This document shows, piece by piece, positions 43,780 to 55,815 of a stretch of DNA of 64,000 nt. This DNA is from Eutypa lata. Taxonomy: Eukaryota > Ascomycota > Sordariomycetes > Xylariales > Diatrypaceae. The stretch covers positions 2,604,001 to 2,668,000 of the forward strand of contig JAKULF010000008.1 of assembly GCA_022661535.1 (NCBI GenBank), read 5' to 3'. Every line of letters begins with the position of its first letter. The stretch's first letter is position 1. The translations under genes were made by a program, and so were the position numbers. Below the pieces are notes generated by a model. The model searched no databases, was not told the DNA's origin, and worked only from the letters and a program-made list of their open reading frames with translations.

Positions 43780-46700
43780 TAGGAGGATCCAGCCAGTGTA
43801 AGATGCCGATATTAGTCGATGCTGTAGGTCCTCATAATCTCAAGAGAAGAAGTCACAGTGTATTGTGGTATTGTGTGTAACGCACCGGAATTGTTCATAA
43901 AATAAGGGGACTTATCTAGCGTATTATGTACGTATTACTTGCCTAAGGCTTACCAATGGCCCAAAGATGTTAATTAAAATTCTCGAAGACCACATATGAA
44001 CAACATTAAGCTTTTGCAGGGGTTCTTGCACGCCATTACATTTTATGGCTGCGAGGTTCACCCCGGCTGTACAGTACTTGTGGCCGAACCCCAGGCACCT
44101 CGATGCTACCGAACCCACACGCATATTCGTTAGGCTGATTCCGCAGCCACTTCACCACCTCGTTCACCTACCTACTTAGTAGGGCGCAAGACACGTATCC
44201 TACTTATATAGCGAAGATGGCTCCGCCTCACGGATTGGGGTTCCCGCCCCAGCCTCTCTCACCGTCAGATTATCATCGATCTTGGCGTCAAATTCCTAAT
44301 TTCCCCGCCCATTCGACATCTGCCTTGGCTTCACTTCTTGTCACCCTCTAGTTCCTCTACCCTATGTTATTATCGCAATATGTGGTGTCCGAGTGAGTGG
44401 CGGTGTTCGCATTTGATACCCGACTTTCTTGAGACCTAGCGTAAGTGGCTGAGCCCCCATGAATGGCTGTTAGCAGCGGTCTTATCTCTGCTATACTAAT
44501 ACACCCTAGCCATGGTTTGCTATAAGTCACCTAGCGCGTTAGAAATATGGCCCGTTGTCATTATATTCTTGTCGGAGAGAATATCGTGGAACAAGTAGTA
44601 ATCATCAAGATAGACCCAGACCACGTCCGTGATCGCAGGGTCTTAATAAACTTTTTGTCCTCAGCTGAAGACATCGTGAAGGAGCAGGGGGGATTTATAC
44701 ACAGCAAGTATCTACTAGTGAATGTGAATATAGGAAGGCGGTGTTTAGGTGGACAACCTGAGAAAACAACAGCAGCTACAAGATGTACTGGAGGGTGGAT
44801 TTATATTTTGTACCGAAATCTATGTCCGTCAATCTTATATATTGCACTACAAGGCGCTGTCATCTTGAGACTTGATTGATGTAATGTTGTGGACTAAAAG
44901 CGTTTGGGTAACAACCATCAGAATAAAAAAGTATATATACTTAAGCAACATCGAATGGAATACTCATAATTGGTACCCTGCCACATTGTATGGGACTGAA
45001 TATACAAATTACCAATTAGACGGTGGAAATAACCAATCAAGGACACCCGAAAGTGTTCAACGTCACTCATGAGTACTTAACATCAGCTCTAAAACTAAGA
45101 AACGCTTCACATGTCGCGTAGTGTTGTGAAAAATACACGGAATCATTGGACCTTAAATGACATGATTTTAGGGTTGAGTGCTGCTTGTTATAATGGTAGT
45201 TGCAGACCGCAACTTTAAGGGGCAAATGTATGGCATCCTATCTAGAGCATGCCTTCGAACCTACATAGAATGAGATATTTACTAGGTTCCAGCAGCGGGA
45301 AGAATCAGCAGCCTCGCCTTTGAGGGGCAGCACCTCCCTTTCTACGTGAGCGGTGAAGTGTGGACAGGACTAAAGGGGCTATAGGATACCTTAACTGGGA
45401 CTGACTGACTGGATAGAGAAGTCGGCACAGCTGACGATCATAACCTTGATGAGATAAGAACCGGGGTAGAAAGACTTACCAGATGCCAATTAGGGCAATA
45501 CCTTGATGGGGGGACGCCACAGCATAGCCATCGTTAGATTAAATTGCTCATAGATATCTGTACTTGAGGACTATATCCCGCACGCAACGTCCCTTGGCTA
45601 CACGTGAATATGGGGTATAAGACGGAAGTAATAAGATACGCTTAAAAGCTGATCATCGATCAGCGGTTATACATGACTATGAACCTACGAGACCGCCACG
45701 AGCAAGGCGCCCCACTGCTGCTAATAAAACGTGCAAGGCTGAGCTGTAAGTAGCGCTGACCGATGAGGCTGTTTAGGGCCATTTACAAGTTAGGAATGAG
45801 GAGTTACCTTAGTTAGAGAGTGGATATCTATCTCATAAGAGTTACATAAGTACGAATTATTTGTCGCCTCCACCACAGGGCGTAATAATACCTAGGTAGT
45901 CTTGAATCATAGAGCGGATATTAGGAGTTCCATTGCCTAATACTTACTCGACCTAACTTAATTTACCTAATGATGATGTAGTCGTTTAGTTCAGATCTTG
46001 AGATCATACTCGGCCCCGTAACGGGATGGGAGGCTGGGCAGCTAGAACCTTCATACGTAGATTCAGGTACGTACTTTTCAGTATCTGTGAGTTCCGTCAT
46101 TGGTCATGATCCTTGTACGACATTGTTTAAACCCGCAGTGGGGCCGCAAGGCACAAACCCGATCTGCTTATATGTAAGTCCTAGATTTGACACGAGACTT
46201 GTGTTCATGATTCGCGAAATGAAGCCGAATCAGGATGCCGGGAAAACGCGGACCAGATAATATGTCATATTAGTAGCACAAGGAACGGGCAGGTCCGGCG
46301 GATTGGAGACTTGGTAATTTGTCCATATTCGGACTCGCCTGCCTAGTTACCTACTAACTAGAGCAAGATCAAGTCCGACTTGACAACTTGCCCGGCGTGC
46401 CGGCTTGCCAATGTTCTGGAAGCTCTGCCCACACGCAGCTGGCCGGCTGGCCTGCCGATCGATCACTTGATCCCAAAGCCACCTTACAATGGGGTAATTG
46501 TGGAACGATTGGTTTTGCTGGTTCAAGCCAATGATGGAAGAGCTAGATAGTTCCAGACATCAAAGGCAGTGACTCAAGGGACTTGAAATACGAAGAAGGG
46601 AGAGCGTAAAATATTTATTATCACTTGGTAAGCTTATAGTCTATGACATACAATAGCCGACGTTGCATTTCGGAATTTCCCCATATCAGTCGGGCGTCAT

Positions 46701-48148
46701 ATCAGGTATTGTATCAGACATATGTTGATATGTATGCAGTCGATAGCTTCTTAGCTTTATGTAGGTATTGTGGCTATGCTCCTGCAATCGTTCCTTTCAA
46801 ATCTTACGACGGATGCAGCTTGATGCGGCTTCAATGGTTTGCGAGATGATGGCATGGGGGCTGTCTAAGGTAATCGCAAAGTCTCAGACCTGTCAGAATG
46901 CCTGGTGGCAAAATAGCTAAAATCCCCTGTGATATACGGGGGATGCGCATCCTTTCAAAGGTCAGCAAAGAAGGGCGAAGTTTGATATATCGATTCTTGA
47001 TAATGGATAGAGGTATGGCTGTCGTAGAGGTTGGTTATGATCATGACTATCATGTTAAATGTGTTGCGCGATGTAAGTGAAGTCAAGTACAAGACATAAA
47101 CCAATTTGATTGCAAGGAAACGGGTAACGGCATGAGATGGTAAATTTCTGGGCGTGCATTCCGTACCATCCAGATGATACGGTTGACCGAGCAGCCGAGT
47201 AATCTGGTGAGATTCCTTCGATGGATAAGCTAAGGTGAGCTCCGCCGCAATTGGGCTGATAGAAAGACGTCACAGTGGGCCCCACCCAAATCTTAAACAA
47301 CTGCAGGTGACATAAAGAAGACACATCGTGCTATGTCCATTATAACCGTGAATATCTAGGCTAATTCAGCGTCTGAAATCTCAAATGGAGTGTAGCACAA
47401 AGACCAACATTAAACTTTGAATCAATAACTGTACGAATACTCGGAATCAACTGGCAGACTGGGTGTTCAAATTTAACCAGGTCCCGTGTCTAACTATGTA
47501 TTGTACATATGTAACTACTGTAGTTATTGGCAGCTCTAATTGATTTGTCACGATCCACGCCCGAAACACAGCCAGGCAGTCTATTATTTACATGTAGGTA
47601 ACTAATTGGTGGATTGAGTAGAGTTATGTGCATGGAAACGTTAGGGTACTTCTGAGTAAACCATGTGTGCTGTCAGGCTGTACGCCCATACCCACACCTG
47701 CCAAAACCCCGCGTGTGGATTGCTACGCTGATGCTACGCTACCCAGGCTATGGTTCCACGGCAGCTAGTCAAAAGGAACTGGTCCAATCTGCGCATTTTA
47801 TAGTTTAATAGTAACTTACTAGAGGTACTTCGTACATACACATATGGTTAGCGGATCGCTCTTTAAGTACACAAGCTGGGGCTGTGCTTGGGGAATCCGA
47901 ATCTGATCCTACCCGCATGTTTTGATACTTAAACCGTTTGCATTGCAACGCCTGATTTCATTTAATAAGTCTGCATTCCCGATTCACTTAGCGCTGGGAA
48001 ACACCTCCTGTGAGTTTCAGAAAACGAGAAGAAAAGAATACATTAGTGCGTGGAAACAACTTGACTTAAACACACCATCATACAACTATTCCTCCATCTT
48101 CACATTCACAATCAATCGCAATATCGCGAAAATCCACACTTGCCGAAA
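43780..48148. other. 4.4 kb gene-poor region
   Basis: No gene could be supported on either strand. Open frames of 60-110 codons (for example 44547-44879, 46643-46849, 46898-47080) lack motifs, codon bias or plausible splicing. On the minus strand, around 44155-44028, 43 open codons after a TACTAA...TAG acceptor-like signal look weakly coding but cannot be extended. Base composition is moderate, so this is not the extreme RIP seen at the right edge. The last few hundred bases are the promoter of the stomatin-like gene. Confidence 0.45.
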
Positions 48149-49210
48149 ATGGAATCTCAGACAACCACCAGCACCGGCCCCAGCAAGGGCAAGGGCCCCG
48201 ACGACGTCAACGGCCTTAGGGACCCAGGTTTCAAGCCTCAAGCAAAAATGGTCGTCGAGCGCCCGAGGCAGGAGGACCTACAGCAAAGCTATGCGTCTAT
48301 CGTCGGGAACGACGCCGACGCGAAGGGCTGGTACGGAGGCATGATCAACACCCTCGGCATGTGCACGGGCTCCCTCGGCGCCATCCCCTGCTGCATCTGC
48401 TGCCCGAACCCGTACAAGCAGGTCGGCCAGGGCAACGTGGGCCTGGTGACGAAGTTCGGCAAGTTCTACAAGGCCGTCGACCCGGGCCTCGTCAAGATCA
48501 ACCCGCTCAGCGAGCGGCTCATCCAGGTCGACGTCAAGATCCAGATCGTCGAGGTGCCCAAGCAGGTGTGCATGACCAAGGACAACGTGACGGTGGAGCT
48601 GACGTCCGTCATCTACTACCACATCACGTCGCCGCACAAGGCCGCCTTCGGCATCGCCAACGTGCGGACGGCGCTGGTGGAGCGCACGCAGACGACGCTG
48701 CGGCACGTGGTGGGCGCGCGCGTCCTGCAGGACGTCATCGAGCGGCGCGAGGAGATCGCCCAGAGCATCGGCGAGATCATCGAGGACGTCGCCGCCGGCT
48801 GGGGCGTGCAGGTCGAGAGCATGCTCATCAAGGATATCGTCTTCAGCCAGGAGCTCCAGAACTCGCTGTCGATGGCGGCCCAGAGCAAGCGCATCGGCGA
48901 GAGCAAGATCATCGCCGCCAAGGCCGAGGTCGAGAGCGCCAAGCTCATGCGCCAGGCCGCCGACATCCTCTCGTCCGCCCCGGCCATGCAGATCCGCTAC
49001 CTCGAGGCCATGCAGGCCATGGCGAAGTCGGCCAACAGCAAGGTCATCTTCTTGCCCGCCGCCAACCAGACCATGCCTGGCTCGGCCGATTTCAAGGCCT
49101 CGCTTACCGACGCCGCCAAGAACAAGTATAGTGACGACGAGGCCCACGAGTTCTCTAGTGACGGCGGCTTCAACCAGGCCATCAAGTCCCACATTGTCGA
49201 GAACATCTAA
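48149..49210 (+). CDS. stomatin-like SPFH/band-7 protein
   Basis: A single GC-rich exon encodes 353 residues. A disordered N-terminus leads to a cysteine-rich segment (CTGSLGAIPCCICCPNPYKQV), a probable palmitoylated membrane-attachment site. The SPFH domain follows: GNVGLVTKFGKFYKAVDPGL, VDVKIQIVEVPKQVCMTKDNV, YYHITSPHKAAFGI, then ALVERTQTTLRHVVGARVL and the amphipathic helices KRIGESKIIAAKAEVESAKLMRQAA. Family members oligomerise into membrane microdomain scaffolds regulating channels and proteases at plasma membrane, endosome or mitochondria. It resembles fungal StoA/StoB more than prohibitin. The upstream ATG alternative is absent; the frame is open slightly upstream only through a TTG. 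It converges on Spb4. Confidence 0.92.
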   Translation: MESQTTTSTGPSKGKGPDDVNGLRDPGFKPQAKMVVERPRQEDLQQSYASIVGNDADAKGWYGGMINTLGMCTGSLGAIPCCICCPNPYKQVGQGNVGLVTKFGKFYKAVDPGLVKINPLSERLIQVDVKIQIVEVPKQVCMTKDNVTVELTSVIYYHITSPHKAAFGIANVRTALVERTQTTLRHVVGARVLQDVIERREEIAQSIGEIIEDVAAGWGVQVESMLIKDIVFSQELQNSLSMAAQSKRIGESKIIAAKAEVESAKLMRQAADILSSAPAMQIRYLEAMQAMAKSANSKVIFLPAANQTMPGSADFKASLTDAAKNKYSDDEAHEFSSDGGFNQAIKSHIVENI

Positions 49211-49951
49211 ACGGGTGATTCTTCTTTTGGACTCGACTGTTCGACCTAGGTCATCGCAAGCACCACCGCCCTCAACCAACCATACTGATGGTCGGAGCTC
49301 TCTAAGCAAGCCAGATCCTTATCCCCCCCATCTAATGTATGATAAACAGAACACGACGGAGATGTAATGGAAAGAAGAGTGGTGAATGGAAAAAGGAAAG
49401 AGAAAAAGAAAAAAAATCAAAATACCCCGAGGTTGACGAGATCACGATCGATTTGTAATGGGGACACTTGTTTTAAGTCGGTTGAAACGATGATGATGGA
49501 CTGGTTGAATGGATGGATGGCTTTTCCTTTTTTTTTCTTTCTTGTTCTTCGTTTCGGATACCCAACATGGATACCCAGTCTCGCTCGCTTTTGTGAAAAG
49601 AAGTCGAGGATGTACTTGCATTGCTTTTATCTGGTTCTCCTGTTTCCTTTCGACTCTAGTTAGTATCTATCTGCTTAGTATAATTGACGATGGACCTTCA
49701 GAAGAACTCTATGCACGTTGTTGCGTTCTAGTGAACATCACGTTCTAGTAGAAGATTCACAACTTCGTAGTAGGGCATTTTATGACAAAATGGTCGGTCA
49801 AATATTAAAACATTCGTCTCGTCTCATAATTTAACTCATATTCCATCCGTACCTTTTATTCGCGTCGTGACCTTTGACATACGTACTTGTTCAAGAATTA
49901 GCTAACTAACCGGGTATCATCAGATCGATCTCATTCTCTATCGGTCCTCAA
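49211..49951. other. convergent intergenic region
   Basis: Between the stop codons of the stomatin-like gene and Spb4. Purine- and T-rich tracts (AAAAAGAAAAAAAATC, CTTTTCCTTTTTTTTTC) suggest 3' untranslated DNA. Nothing else seen. Confidence 0.55.
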
Positions 49952-52065
49952 TTAATCAAAACCCTCAAACTCATCTGCCTCCCCACCACTACCCCCAGCA
50001 CCCGTCTTATTAGCAGCCTTAGCGGCCTTAGCAGCGCCAAGCTCCTCAGCATACTTCGCGCGATTCTTCTCCCTAATCTGCTCCAGCATCCCCTGCAGCT
50101 CCGCCTCCTTCGCGCGCTCCTCCTCCGTCAAGCCGTCCCGCCTCTCCGCCTCCCGCTTCCGCAGCTTCTTCTCGCGCCGCCCGGCCCTCGTCTCCTCCTG
50201 CTCGTGCCGCCCGCTCCACGCCCCCGCGTTCCGCTTCCGCTTCTGGCGGTGCTCCTCCGCCAGCCCCTTCTTCTCCTCGGGGTCCGCCTCCCGCGCCAGC
50301 CGCAGGCCCTCCAGGCGCTGCCTCTCGCGGTCCTTCTGCGTGTACGCGTAGGCGTCCCAGTCGATGGCGGGCTGCACGCCGAGCGACCGGTCGAGGTCCT
50401 TGATCGGCTTGGTCTCGGGCATCTTCGGCAGGCGCAGGAGGCCCCACGCGTGGCCCAGGTCGGCCCAGTCGAGATCGCGGAGCGAGAAGATCGACGACGC
50501 GACGTGCTTCGAGTAGGACCGGACCCAGCTGACGAAGGCCTTTTGGCCGCGGTCGTGGAGCGCGCGGTCCCTCCTGACGACGTCGCGCATCCGGCGCGTC
50601 GTCTCCTCGGCGTCGCCGGCGCTGACGTGGATCGAGGAGGGGTGCGTGAGCGGTGCGATGGGCGTCTTGCGGATGTCCATGAAGGCCACGTAGTCCTCCC
50701 CCCGGCCGGGCTGGAGGAATACGACCGAGAGTCCCTTTCTGCCGGCACGACCGGCGCGGCCGGCGCGGTGCTTGAAGTTCTTCGGGTCCGAGGGCGGGTC
50801 GACTTGCACAACGAGATCGACCTGAGGGAAGTCCAAGCCCCGGGCTGCGACGTCAGTGGTGAGGAGGACCGTCGGCTGGACCGAGTTCATGAACTTCGTG
50901 AAGTTCTTCTCCCGGAGCTTGCCGTCGTGCTTTCCATGCAGGGGCACGAGCGTGAAGCCTTCGGGCAAGAGGGTGGGTAGGATGCTGGAGAAGTAATCGA
51001 CCGCGGCGCAGGTCGATAGGAAGACGATGCTCTTCTGGGGCCTCGGGTCCAGTTTCTCCAGTAGCTGCATTAGGGATGGTATCTTATGGCTTGCTGGGGT
51101 TATTAGGTATGTCATCTGCAAGCTTGCCGGTACTGTTCTCTCCTCGATGATGCCCCCTGTTTTCAAGTTCTTCACCTTCACGGCGACCTTGACCGGATTC
51201 CGCAGCCCCACTCGGATGATGCCCTCCACTGCCTCGCTCATACTAGCGCTGAAGAGCCCTGTTCTGCGCTGCTTCGGCAACCGGGAGATGATCGTCGAGA
51301 GGTCCTGCTTGAAGCCGAGATCGAGCAGGCGGTCGGCCTCGTCGAGCACGAGCGCCTCGAAGGTGGACTGCGTGCAGTGGACGTGGGGGGACGAGAGGAG
51401 TTCGACGAGACGGCCCGGTGTGGAGATGATGAGATTCGGACTGTGTCGCAAGAAGAAGCTTAGGTCCTGCGCCGTTGTCGCGGCAGAGCCACCTATCAGG
51501 AGTTGGGGGATAACCACGGGAGCACTTGTCGCCGGTCGCTTTTCTTCCCCGGGGAGATTTGGGAGGATTTCGGCTGATGTAGGATGGAAGGCGAGGAGCG
51601 AAAGGATTACCTGTAGTAGACAAAATAAGTAACTTGATTCAGAGGGGCGGGAATGCGGAGGGAAGAAGCCTTACAGAGTGTATCTGGGTTGCCAATTCGC
51701 GGGTCGGAGATACAATTATAGCAGCGATATGATTTCGCTTCGTAGGCTCCTCCAATCGAAGTATTCTCTGTATCACGGGGATCGCGTAGGCCAACGTCTT
51801 GCCGCTACCAGTCACGGCCTATGCAGTTAGTTAGTAGCCTTCCAGGTTTCGATTTGTCGCACAGCGAATTGGTGGTCGGAGCAATACATACCTCGACTAC
51901 CACATCTTTATTTCCATTGAATAGAGGGATAACATGCGCCTGTACTGGCGTTGGCTTAGCAAAACCCATCGCCGACACAGCTTCCAGGATAAAGTCGGCC
52001 AGCGGAGGCGTAAGGGCAGACCACGCCCGAGGGTCCTTCTTCGCGGCTTTCCCTTCGCCTACCAT
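49952..52065 (-). CDS. SPB4: ATP-dependent rRNA helicase Spb4 (DEAD-box)
   Basis: Exons 52065-51892, 51818-51675 and 51610-49952 encode 658 residues; the first intron has an exact TACTAAC branch site. All DEAD-box motifs are visible: Q ([13 protein letters not shown]), I (AVTGSGKT), Ia (PTRELATQ), Ib (TPGRL), II (DEAD), III (SAS, usually SAT), V (TDVAARGLD) and VI ([11 protein letters not shown]). After the helicase core the C-terminus carries the DUF4217-type segment and a long Lys/Arg/Glu-rich tail ([12 protein letters not shown]) typical of Spb4, a nucleolar enzyme needed for 25S rRNA maturation in 60S pre-ribosomes. Dbp4/Has1 relatives are the alternative, but the spacing and tail favour Spb4. 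Confidence 0.9.
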
Positions 52066-52721
52066 TCTTGCTGATTATTTATAAGATATAACAATATGTC
52101 TAAAGGGTTGACACAAGTATCAATTACACCGCGGTTTAAAAAAGGGCCACAAGTATAGATGATTGCTTGCGTTTCAGTACGATCGTTATGAGTGGGATCG
52201 TGAAAAAAATAAAATTTTGGAGTATTCTTTATCGTGGGTAATAGTGGAGCACATATTTAAATAGCGGATTTTACTTATGTAGATCATAGCGGGGGCTTAG
52301 TGCAGGTCTCTCTGCAGTAGCATGCCGCCCGGCATGTAGGGAAGTGTTGATGCTCGTAGTCTAATATCACGAGGAGACATCTCAATTAACTCATGAAATA
52401 TCGTATAATGTAATTAACCTAGTACTCTAAGCAGCTTCAATATAATATCATGCACTAATTATGTAGCTTAGTATTATTGATCAGGACGCCTGCCATCCGT
52501 AATCATGAGTATCACTAGCGATGTAGGTGCATATGCAACCATGCACCGGCCTGAGTCACCGGCTAGATACTCAAAACTTACGTTGTATTTCATATTAGCA
52601 GCATATCCCAAGCCAGACAGCAGTGTATTTATGACAACTGCTCCCCGACATTGTGAACCCGTCTTCATAGAAGGTACTTCGAGCTTCCGGAAGAAGACTG
52701 GTCTGCAAGATCATCCGAATC
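52066..52721. other. divergent intergenic region with small perfect palindrome
   Basis: 656 bases between Spb4 (minus) and the methyltransferase (plus). It contains the inverted repeat CATGCCG-CC-CGGCATG at 52321-52336. A minus-strand open segment near 52670-52590 ends at a good GTAAGT but cannot be tied to any gene. Confidence 0.5.
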
Positions 52722-53759
52722 ATGTCTACCTCAAACTCCCACCAATCATCAATGGACTCTTGGGAGACCAATGCCGAATTTTGGGACAATGGCATAGGAG
52801 AGCACGGGAATAAGTACTGGAAAGTGCTCCAGCTGCCAGCACTGAAGCGTATGATCTGCGTCAAGCCAGGAAGCAAAGCCTTGGATCTCGCAACCGGAAA
52901 CGGACTTGTTGCTCGATGGCTTGCGAGCGAAGGTGCATCCGTCCTTGCAACGGATGGACTCGAGGGTATGCTGGAGCGTGCTAAGCTACACCATTCTGCT
53001 GCATACGATGGTAGCATATCCTATCGTCGACTAGACGTGACTGATGTTGCGGCGTTTGAAGCCCTCATTCAAGATCCAGTGACTGTAAGTTCGCAACCTG
53101 CGATTGAACATTGGGTGTCGTATTGATAGCTTCTGATAACTCCAAGGCTGACGGCTTCGATATCATCGTTATGAACATGGCCATAATGGACATTGCCACG
53201 CTTGAGCCGTTGGCAAATTCCCTCCCCAAACTTCTAAAGAAGGATGGAGTGTGAGTGACGGGCTTTGTTGGTTTATTCATCGGCGGTTTTTGATATCCAA
53301 GGCTCTCCCCTATGAGAAAGGTCTGCTCCTAATGGTCTACACAGGTTTGTCGCGACCCTGCTTCATCCCGTTTTCTGGACATCGGGGGCAACGGTAAATC
53401 TAGAGATCTCCGACAGCTTGGAAACTGGGATGCCCGAAATTTCTCGGGCTAAAACCATTCGAAACTATTTAGATGTCCCACCTGTGACAGGCATCGCGTT
53501 AATCGGGCAGCCCGCTCAGCAGGTAAGGAGGTTGTTTATTCTTCGAACTCGTAGGGCAGACCTAACCTATTTGTAGGTTTACTTTCATAGGCCCCTGCAT
53601 GAACTATTCTCGGTGTTCTTCAAGGCCGGCCTCGTCATGGATGCGATGGAGGAACCTGCTTTTACTGAAGCCGATTCCGTCCCCGGTAAAGTGGAATCGC
53701 AGTGCAACTACACACAGCTGCCTGCAATTCTAGCTTTCCGACTCCGAAGGCTATCCTAG
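52722..53759 (+). CDS. class I SAM-dependent methyltransferase
   Basis: Exons 52722-53084, 53147-53250, 53345-53522 and 53577-53759 encode 275 residues; donors are GTAAGT, GTGAGT and GTAAGG. Motif I is ALDLATGNGLVARWL at about residues 50-64 (DxATGNG). Motif II region is ASVLATDGLEGMLERAK, and motif post-I/IV is DGFDIIVMNMAIMDI. The LLKKDGVFVATLLHPVFW segment is the usual motif VI turn. This is a small-molecule methyltransferase of the UbiE/Coq5-like superfamily; substrate unknown. It lies upstream of, and in the same direction as, the citrate synthase, 547 bases away, so a shared pathway is possible but untested. Confidence 0.86.
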
Positions 53760-54306
53760 CTGGTCATCGTGACTGTATATGAGGAGAGCATGGAACTCAT
53801 CTGAGTGGGAATGATCTCCATATTCTTAACATAGTATGAAGAATTCACTCAACACGTGAGTTGACAGTTTGTTGCACAACAAGTGGGTATTCAATTAGAA
53901 AATGTGAATCCCGTAACTCTATATCGTAGCCCTCATCAGAAGCCGAACTGTTGCAGACATGTGGCTCTAAAAGTTGGCCTGTGCTGGAAACCAAATGCCG
54001 AAAATAGTTAGTGTAGTACGAAATTATGCCGAGGTAGGTATGGAGACTCTAGCCTATCACCCATGCCAACGGCACGCCTCAACGGAGTCAACCCGCGGCC
54101 GCGGCTCCCAACGGAGTTATGGAATGAATTGTTATTACTTCTGTACGTACTTCTTTTGAAACTCTGTCAGCTGAGCCATTTCCATCGCTTTATAAATCCA
54201 TTTCCTGTAATTCGTCAGCCTATCGTCGTCATACTGCCTTCTTCAGTTTTGTAAAACTAGAATATTAATTGTTTGTTTATTTGTGTTCTTGCTCGTCTTA
54301 ACAAGA
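53760..54306. other. intergenic / citrate synthase promoter
   Basis: No gene. It includes pyrimidine-rich and TTGTTTGTTTATTTGTG sequence just before the ATG at 54307. Confidence 0.5.
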
Positions 54307-55815
54307 ATGGTGACGGTCTCAAAAAGTGCCCCACGTCAGTCGTTGACAGTGGTGGATAACCGGACCAACAAGGTCTACGAGATCCCCATCAAGCAGAACT
54401 CTGTCTTAGCCACCGACATAAAAAAGATCAAGGCACAGCGACAGCAGGGCGAGCGCGCTGAAGATGAAACGGAACAGGGTCTACGGGTTTTTGATCCCGC
54501 CTACATGAACACGGCCGTAGTAGAGAGCAAGATCACCTACATCAATGGCCAAGATGGTGTCTTGCGATACCGCGGGTACCCAATCCAGGATCTCGTAAAG
54601 AAGAGCAACTTCCTAGAAACCGCCTTCCTTCTTATCTACGGCGAGCTACCAACAAAGCCGCAATTCAATAGCTGGAATGACGAGATCCTGCACCACAACT
54701 TCATCCACAGCGACATCGAGGGCATGTTCAAGTCGTTCCGCTACGACTCGCATCCCATGTCCATGCTGACCGCGGCGTTCTCCACTCTTGGCTCGTTCGC
54801 CCCCGAGGCAAACCCCTCGCTGAAGGGCCAGAAGCTCTACACCAATGCAGCCTCGGGCGACCGGGAAGCCCTCGAGATGCTCGACAAGCAGATCTTCCGG
54901 ATCATCGGCAAAGCGCCCACCCTGGCAGCAGCCTCGTACCGGATGCGCCAAGGCCGGCCATTTAACCGGCCGGCCCAAGGGCTATCCTACGCGGGGAACT
55001 TCCTGTACCTGCTAGACAACCTGTCGGGACACGAGTACCAGCCTCACCCCGTACTAGAGAAAGCGCTCGACGCGCTCTTTATCATCCACGCCGACCACGA
55101 GGTCAACTGCTCGACGGCGACCGTGCTGCAGGTCGGTAGCTCGTTGGTGGACCCCTACAGCGTGATCGCAGCAGGATGCGCGGCCCTCTACGGGCCCTCG
55201 CACGGTGGCGCCTCGGAGAGCGCCATCCGCATGTTGATCGAGATTGGGTCGCCGGAGAACGTCCCGGCGTTCATGGAGAAGGTGGAGAAGCGCGAGCGCG
55301 TGCTCGTCGGGTTCGGCCACCGCGTCTACAAGAACGTGGACCCGCGGTCAACGGCGATCCGCGAGCTGGCTGAGGAGGTGTTCGCGGTCACGGGGCGGAA
55401 CCAGCTCCTCGACACGGCCCTGACGCTCGCCGACTACGCGCGCAAGAGCGAGTTCATGCAAAAGCGCAACCTCTACCCCAATGTTGACTTCTACTCCGGC
55501 CTCATCTACCAGGCCATGGGCTTCCCCCTCGACTTCTACCCCGTCCTGTTCGCCGTGCCCCGCTGCGTCGGCTGGCTCGCCCATTGGCGGCAACAGATGC
55601 TCAATCCTTCTGGAGTGAAGATCTGGCGACCCAGACAGCTGTACCTCGGCGAGAGCGCGAGGGAATACGTCCCTGCGGACCAGCGCAAGGAGAAGGGTGA
55701 GAAGACCGTCTTCGATGCCCCTGTGGAAGTGGGCCATGGCGGCGATAGCAAGCGCAACGCACTTGCTACGTACAAGGATGAAAGGGGGAATATTTGGACC
55801 AAGAGCAAACTATGA
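54307..55815 (+). CDS. citrate synthase, probably peroxisomal
   Basis: A single exon gives 502 residues. It belongs to the hexameric-like/bacterial-type branch of citrate synthases: YINGQDGVLRYRGYPIQDL near the N-terminus, catalytic His in HADHEVNCSTATV, second His in GPSHGGASESA, Arg/His in GFGHRVYKNVDPR and catalytic Asp in NVDFYSG. No mitochondrial presequence is evident. The C-terminus is KSKL, a canonical PTS1, so import into peroxisomes or glyoxysomes is expected. It would condense acetyl-CoA with oxaloacetate in the glyoxylate or propionyl-type pathway. Paralogues of this branch occur in alkylcitrate-type secondary metabolism, which cannot be excluded. The N-terminal start at 54307 fits conserved alignment; upstream TTG frames are not used. 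Confidence 0.92.
   Translation: MVTVSKSAPRQSLTVVDNRTNKVYEIPIKQNSVLATDIKKIKAQRQQGERAEDETEQGLRVFDPAYMNTAVVESKITYINGQDGVLRYRGYPIQDLVKKSNFLETAFLLIYGELPTKPQFNSWNDEILHHNFIHSDIEGMFKSFRYDSHPMSMLTAAFSTLGSFAPEANPSLKGQKLYTNAASGDREALEMLDKQIFRIIGKAPTLAAASYRMRQGRPFNRPAQGLSYAGNFLYLLDNLSGHEYQPHPVLEKALDALFIIHADHEVNCSTATVLQVGSSLVDPYSVIAAGCAALYGPSHGGASESAIRMLIEIGSPENVPAFMEKVEKRERVLVGFGHRVYKNVDPRSTAIRELAEEVFAVTGRNQLLDTALTLADYARKSEFMQKRNLYPNVDFYSGLIYQAMGFPLDFYPVLFAVPRCVGWLAHWRQQMLNPSGVKIWRPRQLYLGESAREYVPADQRKEKGEKTVFDAPVEVGHGGDSKRNALATYKDERGNIWTKSKL

Noticed and set aside
44028..44155. Weakly coding minus-strand segment preceded by a TACTAA...TAG acceptor-like signal
   Set aside because: Only 43 codons; cannot be extended or assigned to a family.
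44547..44879. 110-codon plus-strand frame in the gene-poor region
   Set aside because: No domain, no codon bias, no homologous motif, and no clear promoter or splice support.
48278..49309. 343-codon minus-strand frame over the stomatin-like gene
   Set aside because: It is an antisense shadow of a GC-rich exon; its composition is low-complexity Asp/Gly/Leu and the plus strand is clearly SPFH.
50128..50980. Long frames on both strands over the Spb4 tail
   Set aside because: They are shadows; the Spb4 reading is supported by all helicase motifs.
52590..52680. Minus-strand segment ending in a good GTAAGT donor, with a hydrophobic 25-residue reading
   Set aside because: It has no start or partner exon, and most of it may be chance.
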